Part shown: piece by piece, positions 6,636-14,351 of the stretch
Layout of the letters: each line of letters starts with the position of its first letter
How positions within the stretch are numbered: position 1 is the first letter of the stretch
Source: Candidatus Poseidoniaceae archaeon
GTDB taxonomy: Archaea > Thermoplasmatota > Poseidoniia > Poseidoniales > Poseidoniaceae
Length of the DNA: 14,547 bases
Assembly (NCBI GenBank): GCA_028822955.1
Contig: JAPKCL010000040.1
Coordinates: forward strand, 1 to 14,547
Direction: 5' to 3'
Position numbers and translations under genes: made by a program
The notes under the pieces: model-generated
Told to the model about the DNA's origin: nothing
Database searches by the model: none
What the model saw: the letters and a program-made list of their open reading frames with translations, nothing else

Positions 6636-7715
6636 TCAGGAAGTACCTCCTGATTTCATGTTGATTCGAAGTGGCATACGAATAATGGCCACTTCATCGG
6701 GAACAAGACGTTCCACGAAAGGAATAGTATCGGAAGTATATCCAGGTGGGAACCATGGAGAGAGAAGAACATCTGAAATCGGTTCCATTGAACGATTCTG
6801 AGCTCGGATGGTAAGGAAAACTTCACCAGTTCGGATTTCATACCCCGTGGTAATTGCAAGTTTGCGCGAGAGAGGCACTTCATCGGCATTTTGACGACGG
6901 TTGGTAGCCACATTGAATCGGACAGGGAGATTTCCTCCAGGAGCGATTGTTGGAAGGTCAACTGAAGCCGGAGTCGAGGTCCAACCTTCAGGGACTGGTG
7001 GAGCAAGGCGCATTGGCGGCATAGCCACAGGTCCATCGTTGATGATACGAACAACCAGTACCCCTTCATCTCCACCTGCAGGCCAGCGTGTTTCGAGTCC
7101 CATCCAGAAATGTCGGAAGAGGAACGGATTGAGAGTCGAAGTATTTCCGCCGATCAAATCATCAACGAGGTATTCAACTTCTCCAGCAGCACCGCCTACG
7201 TCACCCATCTCAGCAGCACCAGTGGCGCTACGAAGTCGGAGGAGAATCGTTTCGATATCGTGTTCACTCACTTTCTTTTCATTCAGCAATCGATGTAACA
7301 TTGCAATATTGCGTCGAAGGTAGAGGACATCTTCTTCGAGATTAATCAATGATGCTTCCGCATTTTTCACACTCACCAAAGCACGACGAAGATTATGCGA
7401 ATGTAAAAATCTCCTTGCTTCTCCGATTTCAAGTTCTGTACCTGCGAGTGAGTTGGTGTCATCTTGGGCAACACCCATCACGAGAGTTTCGAGTTGACGA
7501 GACATTTCCATGGCCTCTTCGGACATTTCTGCAGATGCTTGAACACCAGGTTGTGAATCAGTTGGGGAATAACCGGTAGCGCCTGGCGGTAGCGGTGGTG
7601 GAACTTGTGATGATGGTGGCGGGAGTGGATTTGAATCCACCTCGTCCTCAAATTGAGGTAACACATCACTGTTCTTTTCTTCAGCAGCAGGATCGACTGA
7701 ACTCATATCAGACAT
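6636..7715 (-). CDS. Unrecognised soluble protein: Pro-rich N-terminus, helical middle, beta-sandwich C-terminus
   Basis: No named family recognised. 359 residues, no signal peptide, no membrane helix, so presumably cytosolic. Order: acidic then proline-rich disordered segment (about 28-58, with PLPPPSSQVPPPLPP); helical, partly coiled-coil region (about 90-190) with charged heptad-like stretches such as LEEDVLYLRRNIAMLHRLL; then two beta-rich segments (about 219-270 and 288-352) of Ig/NEW3-like style (VLVVRIINDGPVAM, PEGWTSTP, and later VLLSPWFPPGYTSD). The beta-sandwich style resembles the ectodomain repeats of the giant protein encoded just upstream, but without export. The start is the second ATG (7715), which is 6 nt from GGAGGTGA; the first ATG (7721) abuts that site. 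It overlaps the giant gene by 8 nt (ATGTCTGA). Context suggests a cytosolic partner of the giant or of the archaellum ring. Confidence 0.85.
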   Translation of the reverse strand: MSDMSSVDPAAEEKNSDVLPQFEDEVDSNPLPPPSSQVPPPLPPGATGYSPTDSQPGVQASAEMSEEAMEMSRQLETLVMGVAQDDTNSLAGTELEIGEARRFLHSHNLRRALVSVKNAEASLINLEEDVLYLRRNIAMLHRLLNEKKVSEHDIETILLRLRSATGAAEMGDVGGAAGEVEYLVDDLIGGNTSTLNPFLFRHFWMGLETRWPAGGDEGVLVVRIINDGPVAMPPMRLAPPVPEGWTSTPASVDLPTIAPGGNLPVRFNVATNRRQNADEVPLSRKLAITTGYEIRTGEVFLTIRAQNRSMEPISDVLLSPWFPPGYTSDTIPFVERLVPDEVAIIRMPLRINMKSGGTS

Positions 7716-10700
7716 CGTCATTCACCTCCTCGTTCGAACTCGAAGATTCAGCATCACCGAATATTTCATCGAGATCTAAGCCATCAGCAGCAAGCTCGTT
7801 AAAGAGACGAGCAGGGTCACTTAGGTCTCTCTCAAGCCGTATTGATTTCACTTCAAGGTCGGTAAGTCGGCCGTATAGAGAGCCATACGCTGTGTCAGCT
7901 CGCTTGATGAGTAACCAGACTCCAACGATGATAACCGTGACATAAGCGACTATACTGATCATGTTCGTTTGGTCGACAGTGATACGAGGAGGGACACCCA
8001 AAACGATAGCGAGCATACCAAGAACTGGCACAGCCAAAATTATACTGAGTTGACGGCGTGTTTTGCCCAATTCATCGAAGTGGTCGGAATACAAGGTGGA
8101 TACTCCTTTACGAGCACGTTGGTAATCTTCGTGAAGTAATCTGAATTCTTCAGTACTGCTCCAACTGACTCTCCAAATCCAAAGTGCAGAAAGACCAAGG
8201 ACAACAAAGCCCCACCAAGTTTCGTTAAAGAGATGGAAGGAAAAGCCGAGACCAAGAACTCCTGAATAAATACCGAGTAAGCGGAAATTATCATTCTGTG
8301 CTGTGAGGCGGAAGAGGATAAAAGAAACAAGGAGACATGCAATACAGGCAATGAAACTGTTCGAAACGCCTGGGGACCATGAAATCACTTCAGACTTAAG
8401 ACGTAGCTCGTCATTTACTTCAACGTTATTTACCATGTAGGAGGAATTAATCGATGCAACACAATTCACATCTGCTGATTGTGACCACCAGTCGACCGTA
8501 TCGCCAGTTACAATCCATTCGAAAGAATATATATTGCCGGCATTGAACTCTTTAATCATCACTTGAGATAGTCCATTTGCAACGCTTCCGGTAAACAGCC
8601 GAGGAGATTTATCGCTCGCAGTTGAAACAGCCAAACCATCGCATTCAAGATAAACCATCGTGTCAAGGGCTTTAGCTGAACCAAGGTTTCGAACAAGAAC
8701 TGTGATCGTGCTCTCTTCTCCTTCCATGAATTCATTTGAAGAAGTAATACTCATAATGGCCGGATCGGCGAAGACCGCTAAAACGAGCGTGAAGGTTTCT
8801 TCGGTAAATTGAGTGTAATTTGAGTTTTCATCAGGGTGGTACAACCGGAAAGTCAAGTCCCATCCATCACCTCGTTCCGGAATGCTCGCATTAATGGTGA
8901 ATGATGATGGATTCCAAGGTGATTGTTCTAGAAGGTTGTATCGCGACGTGGGGCCAAGTGAACTGACACCACACTCTTGCCCTAAATCCAGGATATGGGG
9001 GACAGTTGTGCCATCGGGTCTTGTTTCGACAAGAGTGAAGTTCCAAGAGTAGTTCAATGGGTTTTGCCCGAGAGCAGAGATGTCCCTAAGCCGTTCTGCA
9101 TCGCATAATTCGATTTGATAGGCCACATCAGAACCATTCCCAATAGGAATATGAGTGTATTTCATGTCAAGAGTTACCGGGCCATCATCATCTTGAGGGG
9201 TAATTCCGATGTCCCCTGTAGTAAAGAGGCGTGACATGAGCAACTGAGTAGTAAATTCCCCCTCCCCTTCAACAGAAGCGTTGACTGGGAATAGGTACAA
9301 TGTGAGGTCAGCCGTTAACGACAAGAGAGGATTTGCTACAGTTCCAACAGCAGTAAAGGTATGAACAGTAGGGGTATTCCGCTCAAGGAAAATCTGTGAT
9401 GATACGGTCAACATTTCCCAATCGGCTGACAAGTTCGAAAGTCCAGGGCGTGTAATGGCGTATTGTGCGTAAACGGTAACATCTTGGTTTCCTGTATTGG
9501 TCAGTGTCACTTCCCATGTACGGTCGGACTCGGGACTGAATTTCATTTCCGAAGGCCAATCATTGGATTCCACGATGAACAATGGCTGGACTAACAATTC
9601 GACACGTTTAGCACCGTCATAGGCCAATCCAGAAGATGTATTTAGAACGGTAATAGTGAGATCATAGGAATCGCCTTTGGTCAAGGAAGTAATTCCACCA
9701 ATACTCGGAACGTAGACGATTACCTGGCCAATAAAGGATTCACCGATTGCAATCGTTTGTGTCATTGATACTTGGTTTGAAAGGGGGCTACCGTCAAGGG
9801 AAAGCGTCATGTTTTCAACTGTGAAATCAAGAGTTACTGACTCAAGTGAATTGCCGTTGTTCTGGATTTCGAAGTCGACTTTTTCTTGCATCCCGGGCGT
9901 CACAGACATTTGGGCAGGCGCAGTAATCACGAAGCTAGGAGACTTCGAAATATTTGCAACGATGTTTGAAGAGAGCATGATTTGACCATTATTCGCAGAA
10001 ACGAGAATTGTGGCCATGTAGAATCCATCGGCATTCGCTCCAGAATTTGCCGTCATTTTAATCCGGATGGCTTCCTCAAACCCAGCTGCAATAAATATTT
10101 TTGAATTGCTAGGCGATTCGATTTCAAAGTCGACGGATCCTGCCAATGTCGTGTCAAGTGCGATGTTAAAGTCGGCAGGTGCATTACCGGTGTTACGTAT
10201 GTAAATCGAAGTGAATGTTTGCTCTGAAACATCCATATGTTGCGTTTGATTTGTCGGAGAGAGTGTGGCATTGAAAATTTGGCCAACAAGCACATTAAAC
10301 ACAAATTCGTCACCTATGAGTTCACCAGAGACCGGATCTTCGATACGGACTGTGATCGGTTGGGATAATCCGGCAGGCGCTAAAGGATCGGTAACTATAT
10401 TGAATGTTACAGATTGAATGTGAGTTCTGTTGCCATTTGGACCTTCAACAGTTCCATCAGCGATATCTGCTGTGAGATTGCTGATTATCGAATCTGCATC
10501 ACTGAAGTTAGCAGACCAGTTTTCGGGAAGGTCATTGACGACACGAAGGCGGTAAGACCCTGCGTCATTACCGAAATTAGCAAAGGACATTGGAATCATT
10601 TCAGCCACGCCGACACGAACATCGTATGGTGCAAATGGTGTTTCGATGAATTCCCCCTTAACGATCGAGGGGATAATTAATTCGTAATCTTGAGTTGTTG

Positions 10701-12723
10701 GGACGGTTGCTACCCCCGCCAAATTAAGCGCGGGATTGAGGGTCGGAGTTACGGTGACAGTTGAGGTAAAGGTGCCTGCGAGCGGGTATTGGCCCGATTG
10801 AGGCCCTGCGATATTGAGTGACGTAGTTGCACTCGAGCCTGGGTTCAGTTCCGTATACAAAGGATTGGAAATCGAAACATCCCATCGAGGCGCTTCACTG
10901 AAACCACCAGAGTTGCTGGCAGTGAAACTCTTGGTCACTGTGATGGTAGCGTCAAGCTTTTCGTTAAGGAGTGCGTTTGGCAGATTGTGGAGGACACGGA
11001 GGTTAAGGTCGGCGTGTTTTGAATAAACTGTACCAGTCATAGTCGCCTCGAGTTCCTCTGTAGTCAATGTATAGGCTTCTGTGCTAAGCCCTGGGTCGAC
11101 GGAAATGATTGGTGATACCCGAAGTGGTGCTTCATCGACATAGGGAATGCCGCCCCCAATCGGTTGCGATTGAATCCAAACATTGAGCTGGTCGAACGCC
11201 ATATTGTGCTCACTGAGAACAATTGGGTTTTGAATCCGCGGGGCTGTAAGAGTGACCTGCACGAGATCCGTGGATCCTGAAGCAATAACTCGGGTGGTCG
11301 AAGGATTGACTTCGACTGTCCAATTTAATGCATTGACTGAAAGGCCCGTCATGAGCGAAAATGATGTCGCTACACTACCTGTATTCTCGACGACAGCCGA
11401 AAATGTGGCAGAACCGCCCGGAGTGATTGCCTTAGGGAGGGCGCCTTGAGTCAAGGTGACTGAACCGTTGAAGAAATCGCCAACCATTACTCTCGCACTG
11501 GCGACGAGTTGGTAATTTGTCGGCGGGGAGTTTGTGGCGCCCTGGCTGGAGGTAAAGGTGAGAGTGATTTTATTCGTATCAGACCGGGAAGCAGTCGCTG
11601 GCACATCGACTTCCACTAAGACGAGGCGGATTGCGCCAGGGGGGAGTGTTGCACCAAAAGCAGGCGCAATTCCTGTGGTCCAAGCGGGGCTTGCAGTTTC
11701 AGTCATTGCGATGGTAAACAGGTCACTTTTGTCGCCAGTGTTTTTGACAATAAACGTTAGGACAGTCGATTCCCCGGGTTCAGCAATCAATGTAGACGGT
11801 TCAAGAACTTCCGCATTATAATCTGAGAATTTAACCCAGGATTCATTGACTATCACCGTCTCACTCCATGCTGTCCCGAAAAAGGTGACGGTTGAGGAAA
11901 GGTTCCATACGCCAGTCAATGCAATCGCATCGAGGGCGATGCTGAGAATACCTGAATCTTGCATAGTCAACGATGTAGGAGGATATGATCCCGGTTGAAG
12001 TGTCACCGTGCTAGAAACAAGTGTTTGTTTCGTAGCCGATGATGCATTTTCCTCCAGTACAATTGTCATTTGCGCCGAAATGGCTTTGACACCGGAATTT
12101 GTAACAGTGACGTCAAGCGGGTGGATTTTGTTGCCCAATATCAGTTGGTTAGTGGCTTTGGAAAAACTATCAATAGGGAAAGTATTTCCGAGAGCCTCGC
12201 CATAATGTTTGTTTTCGACAGAGAATGCGAATCCGAGAGAGATGATATTATTCAACTGAAGATTACTGTCTTCATTTGTGGAAATTATTTTCACTTGGAG
12301 TTCTTGCCCAGCGCCTGTCGTAGCATTCCATGAAAATGAAACTGAGGGGAAGTCGTGGGTGCCTCCGGTACCGTTGTAATAGCCCATCGAAACGGTTGCG
12401 ACATCTGAAAACTGTTGAAGGATCGGTGAGCCTTTGTGTTGGAGAACCAAATAGAATTCACCATCACCTGTGCCTGTGGCAGAAACCTCTACGGAAACAG
12501 TGTGTTCACCTGATTCAAGGAACAAACCGCCATCAACAACGGAAGAGCCGGAATTGCCCAACTGGATTGGGCTTCGGAAGAAGAAATCGAGTTGTGTGTT
12601 ACGACCGCTTGTCGCTGGTTCGTCTTCGCTATCAGCGCCAACAACCATCAAGAATGAGGGGGCGATGAAAAGTAAAACAAGAAGCGTTGCCAAAGTAGAC
12701 TGATTGAATTGAATTTTAAGCAG
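7708..12723 (-). CDS. Giant membrane-anchored multi-Ig (CARDB/NEW3-like) surface protein
   Basis: About 1671 residues from a proposed CTG start. Signal peptide: LLKIQFNQS then a hydrophobic core (about 10-28), with likely cleavage near VVGA. The ectodomain (about 31-1453) is beta-rich with at least eight repeats of an N(T/S/N)G-type strand-turn motif, near residues 205, 324, 443, 712, 840, 951, 1071 and 1342, typical of CARDB/NEW3-like sandwiches. It has about 24 N-x-S/T sequons. Its only four cysteines form two neighbouring pairs (1207/1251, 1361/1421) close to the membrane. Five hydrophobic helices follow (about 1454-1474, 1482-1499, 1504-1519, 1558-1576, 1587-1605), with a basic loop placed inside and an acidic helical tail (1606-1671) in the cytosol. 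Coupled by 8-nt overlaps to both neighbours. No enzymatic motif seen; structural or adhesive/anchoring role inferred. An ATG at 12816 would add 31 residues and a 101-nt overlap. Confidence 0.88.
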   Translation of the reverse strand: MLKIQFNQSTLATLLVLLFIAPSFLMVVGADSEDEPATSGRNTQLDFFFRSPIQLGNSGSSVVDGGLFLESGEHTVSVEVSATGTGDGEFYLVLQHKGSPILQQFSDVATVSMGYYNGTGGTHDFPSVSFSWNATTGAGQELQVKIISTNEDSNLQLNNIISLGFAFSVENKHYGEALGNTFPIDSFSKATNQLILGNKIHPLDVTVTNSGVKAISAQMTIVLEENASSATKQTLVSSTVTLQPGSYPPTSLTMQDSGILSIALDAIALTGVWNLSSTVTFFGTAWSETVIVNESWVKFSDYNAEVLEPSTLIAEPGESTVLTFIVKNTGDKSDLFTIAMTETASPAWTTGIAPAFGATLPPGAIRLVLVEVDVPATASRSDTNKITLTFTSSQGATNSPPTNYQLVASARVMVGDFFNGSVTLTQGALPKAITPGGSATFSAVVENTGSVATSFSLMTGLSVNALNWTVEVNPSTTRVIASGSTDLVQVTLTAPRIQNPIVLSEHNMAFDQLNVWIQSQPIGGGIPYVDEAPLRVSPIISVDPGLSTEAYTLTTEELEATMTGTVYSKHADLNLRVLHNLPNALLNEKLDATITVTKSFTASNSGGFSEAPRWDVSISNPLYTELNPGSSATTSLNIAGPQSGQYPLAGTFTSTVTVTPTLNPALNLAGVATVPTTQDYELIIPSIVKGEFIETPFAPYDVRVGVAEMIPMSFANFGNDAGSYRLRVVNDLPENWSANFSDADSIISNLTADIADGTVEGPNGNRTHIQSVTFNIVTDPLAPAGLSQPITVRIEDPVSGELIGDEFVFNVLVGQIFNATLSPTNQTQHMDVSEQTFTSIYIRNTGNAPADFNIALDTTLAGSVDFEIESPSNSKIFIAAGFEEAIRIKMTANSGANADGFYMATILVSANNGQIMLSSNIVANISKSPSFVITAPAQMSVTPGMQEKVDFEIQNNGNSLESVTLDFTVENMTLSLDGSPLSNQVSMTQTIAIGESFIGQVIVYVPSIGGITSLTKGDSYDLTITVLNTSSGLAYDGAKRVELLVQPLFIVESNDWPSEMKFSPESDRTWEVTLTNTGNQDVTVYAQYAITRPGLSNLSADWEMLTVSSQIFLERNTPTVHTFTAVGTVANPLLSLTADLTLYLFPVNASVEGEGEFTTQLLMSRLFTTGDIGITPQDDDGPVTLDMKYTHIPIGNGSDVAYQIELCDAERLRDISALGQNPLNYSWNFTLVETRPDGTTVPHILDLGQECGVSSLGPTSRYNLLEQSPWNPSSFTINASIPERGDGWDLTFRLYHPDENSNYTQFTEETFTLVLAVFADPAIMSITSSNEFMEGEESTITVLVRNLGSAKALDTMVYLECDGLAVSTASDKSPRLFTGSVANGLSQVMIKEFNAGNIYSFEWIVTGDTVDWWSQSADVNCVASINSSYMVNNVEVNDELRLKSEVISWSPGVSNSFIACIACLLVSFILFRLTAQNDNFRLLGIYSGVLGLGFSFHLFNETWWGFVVLGLSALWIWRVSWSSTEEFRLLHEDYQRARKGVSTLYSDHFDELGKTRRQLSIILAVPVLGMLAIVLGVPPRITVDQTNMISIVAYVTVIIVGVWLLIKRADTAYGSLYGRLTDLEVKSIRLERDLSDPARLFNELAADGLDLDEIFGDAESSSSNEEVNDDV
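7722..7729 (-). promoter_or_regulatory. Shine-Dalgarno site that decides the start of the 359-aa protein
   Basis: GGAGGTGA on the minus strand, inside the end of the giant gene. It is directly adjacent to the ATG at 7721 (no spacer) and 6 nt from the ATG at 7715, so the latter is chosen. Confidence 0.75.
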
Positions 12724-13147
12724 ATGACTCACCTCCGGGGGTGTCGAAACGGGCGATTGTGACTTTCTTTCCTTGGCGGCGCCATTGGAGGAGGAGTTGG
12801 TCGAGTAAGCGTTCATGCTCCGGTTCCGATATGCCGAGACGTCGGCGTTCTTCCCAGAGAAGCATCTGCTCGGTTCGAGTCAAAAGTGCGTCACGGAGGT
12901 AGAGTTCCAATGTACGCCGGTAGGCATCTCGGTCTGAAATGGCGTAAACAATTGTATCCCCGGGGAGTTGATCGCTACGGTTTTGGATGATGTTGCCGAG
13001 CGTGAGTGCTTCATCGTACGAAAGATTGCGCTTATCCATCTCGCTTTGGATTGTGCTGGCAATAGTTTGGAGGTCGATTTTGGAATTTGTGCGTTGAATT
13101 TGCTTAGAGTAGCGTCGACATCGTCGAGACATACGCGTAGCCACCAT
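12716..13147 (-). CDS. Small helical charged protein, first gene of the archaellum-linked cluster
   Basis: Not recognised with certainty. 143 residues, no signal peptide or membrane helix. The N-terminus is Arg-rich (MSRRCRRYSKQ). Predicted helices follow, and the last third contains LLWEERRRLGISEPEHERLL (about 96-115), a pattern seen in TerB-like and EF-hand-like helical modules of the form LGIS-x-x-EH. The ATG at 13147 has no evident Shine-Dalgarno, as expected for a leaderless first gene; an in-frame ATG at 13132 has a weak GGTGG ahead of it and is an alternative. The stop overlaps the proposed CTG of the giant by 8 nt. Being first, small and basic, it could be a regulator or a cytosolic partner; this is only inference. 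Confidence 0.75.
   Translation of the reverse strand: MVATRMSRRCRRYSKQIQRTNSKIDLQTIASTIQSEMDKRNLSYDEALTLGNIIQNRSDQLPGDTIVYAISDRDAYRRTLELYLRDALLTRTEQMLLWEERRRLGISEPEHERLLDQLLLQWRRQGKKVTIARFDTPGGESSA
12729..12736 (-). promoter_or_regulatory. Shine-Dalgarno site pointing to a CTG start for the giant gene
   Basis: GGAGGTGA on the minus strand within the last codons of the 143-aa gene, 5 nt before the CTG at 12723. The only in-frame ATG (12816) lies 80 nt upstream of this site and lacks a well-spaced ribosome site of its own. Confidence 0.65.
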
Positions 13148-13346
13148 GATTCAACTTAGCACACACCGGTTATTGAAAGAATCGGTCGGCTATCATCGAT
13201 TCACCCATTCTGCAAGTAATGTCACCCATGCTGCATGAAAGCGAGACTCGGAGGCCTAAAAGTGCCTAATCACGTCTTAAATTCTTGGATTCGGTCAAAT
13301 AGAAGCAAATGCAATGCTTCATGTCCTTTGGACCGGTGCGAGCATC
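13148..13346. other. Divergent intergenic region between the archaellum cluster and the peroxiredoxin gene
   Basis: About 200 nt that must hold both outward promoters. For the minus strand, a weak TATA-like TTTCAATAA (13171-13179) sits about 27 nt before the ATG at 13147. For the plus strand, CTTAAATTC (13276-13284) and TCAAATAG (13295-13302) are weak candidates. None is preceded by a clear purine-rich BRE. A 14-bp direct repeat lies near the middle. No RNA gene or terminator hairpin was recognised. Confidence 0.5.
13201..13235. repeat. 14-bp direct repeat at 21-bp period, candidate operator
   Basis: TCACCCATTCTGCA (13201-13214) and TCACCCATGCTGCA (13222-13235) match at 13 of 14 positions and start 21 bp apart, two turns of B-DNA. 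The second copy also overlaps the perfect odd palindrome CATGC-T-GCATG (13227-13237). Location between divergent genes suits a transcription factor binding site, but no regulator is identified. Confidence 0.5.
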
Positions 13347-13832
13347 ATGAACGAGGCAACAACACATGAAGTTAGTCAAAGCGCCCCACTCTTCAATTGT
13401 GAAGACTCAAACGGCATTACACATGACTTAGAAGCGTATTCCAATGCGGGAAAGTCAGTTATCTTGTATTTTTACCCACGTGATTCGACCCCGGGATGTA
13501 CGACTCAAGCATGTGACTTCCGAGATAACATGGCACGTTTGACATCAGAAGGCTATGTGGTTCTGGGCGTCTCGAAAGATTCAGAAGGATCTCATGAAAA
13601 ATTCATCACCAAAAAAGAACTGAATTTCCCACTCCTTATGGATCGAGAAGGCGAACTGCACGAAGCATATGGCACCTGGCGACTCAAGAAAAATTATGGA
13701 AGAGAATACATGGGATGTGCACGTTCTACATTTGTGATTGGACCGGATGGAATGTTTTCTTGGCTCCGATACAATGTGAAAGCCAAAGGACATGTGAATA
13801 TGCTTCTACGTGAACTCGGCTTAAACGAATGA
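13347..13832 (+). CDS. bcp: Peroxiredoxin, PrxQ/BCP type
   Basis: Thiol peroxidase that reduces hydrogen peroxide and organic hydroperoxides, expected in the cytosol. The 161 residues contain the family core FYPRDSTPGCTTQACDFRD (about 42-60), with peroxidatic Cys 51 and a second Cys 56 five residues on, the PrxQ arrangement that forms an intramolecular disulphide. Later segments VLGVSKDSEGSHEKF, LNFPLLMD and TFVIGPDG are also typical. An upstream in-frame ATG at 13314 would add 11 residues (MLHVLWTGASI) that other family members lack, so the ATG at 13347 is preferred; neither has a clear Shine-Dalgarno. It is divergent from the archaellum cluster and is followed 8 nt later by the acyltransferase, suggesting a small operon. 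Confidence 0.93.
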   Translation: MNEATTHEVSQSAPLFNCEDSNGITHDLEAYSNAGKSVILYFYPRDSTPGCTTQACDFRDNMARLTSEGYVVLGVSKDSEGSHEKFITKKELNFPLLMDREGELHEAYGTWRLKKNYGREYMGCARSTFVIGPDGMFSWLRYNVKAKGHVNMLLRELGLNE

Positions 13833-13840
13833 GGGATTAA

Positions 13841-14347
13841 ATGCAAAACGAGGGCTTAGCAAGCGGTCAGCGTCTCGAACTCGAAAGAGGAAGTGTCGCA
13901 TGGATGCCTTGCCATATTGGAAAGGATGCACGGATTGGAGAAAACTGTTCCATCGGTGCATTAGCCCATATTGGCCGCCAAGTTGTTGTTGGCGATGAAT
14001 GTCGAATTCAAGGAGGTGCATACCTTGCGGATGGCTGCGTACTTGACGACAAAGTATTCATCGGTCCAAACAGCACGCTCCTCAATGACAAATACCCCCC
14101 TTCAGGAAATCCTCTACAATGGCAACCTGTACACATCCATAGCGGCGCTGTTGTCGGGGGCGGTGCAACGATTATCGCAGGGTGCTCAGTAGGCCGCAAT
14201 GCAGTTCTTGGTGCAGGCTCAACCCTTACTCGGGACATTTCTGACAACGAAGTGTGGGCCGGCAATCCTGCAGTTTTTTTGATGACGCGAAATACATATG
14301 ATGAAAAGCAACTCCAACTCAAAGACAAACATCAACCAATGAGGTGA
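13841..14347 (+). CDS. Left-handed beta-helix (hexapeptide) acyltransferase, WbpD/WlbB-like
   Basis: 168 residues made almost wholly of hexapeptide repeats (about 25-145: IGKDARIGENCSIGALAHIG, VVGGGATIIAGCSVGRNAVL), the trimeric fold of acetyl-CoA-dependent acyltransferases. A loop NDKYPPSGN (about 82-90) and the end LTRDISDNEVWAGNPA match the UDP-2-acetamido-3-amino-glucuronate N-acetyltransferase group (WbpD/WlbB), which makes diacetylated uronic sugars for surface glycans. The exact substrate cannot be read from sequence; related sugar or serine acetyltransferases are alternatives. ATG 13841 has GAGGG 5 nt upstream, overlapping the peroxiredoxin stop. Such sugars occur in archaellin N-glycans of methanogens, so a link to surface protein glycosylation is possible but inferred. 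Confidence 0.82.
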   Translation: MQNEGLASGQRLELERGSVAWMPCHIGKDARIGENCSIGALAHIGRQVVVGDECRIQGGAYLADGCVLDDKVFIGPNSTLLNDKYPPSGNPLQWQPVHIHSGAVVGGGATIIAGCSVGRNAVLGAGSTLTRDISDNEVWAGNPAVFLMTRNTYDEKQLQLKDKHQPMR

Positions 14348-14351
14348 AAGT

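Noticed and set aside
6901..7323. Plus-strand open frame of 140 codons opposite the 359-aa gene
   Set aside because: Low-complexity Arg/Ser/Pro-rich translation and no signals; shadow of the minus-strand coding frame.
12724..12816. ATG at 12816 as start of the giant protein
   Set aside because: It forces a 101-nt overlap with a gene that reads well to its own stop, has no well-spaced ribosome site, and puts a 40-residue polar tail before a normal signal peptide. The CTG at 12723 fits better, though the ATG cannot be fully excluded.
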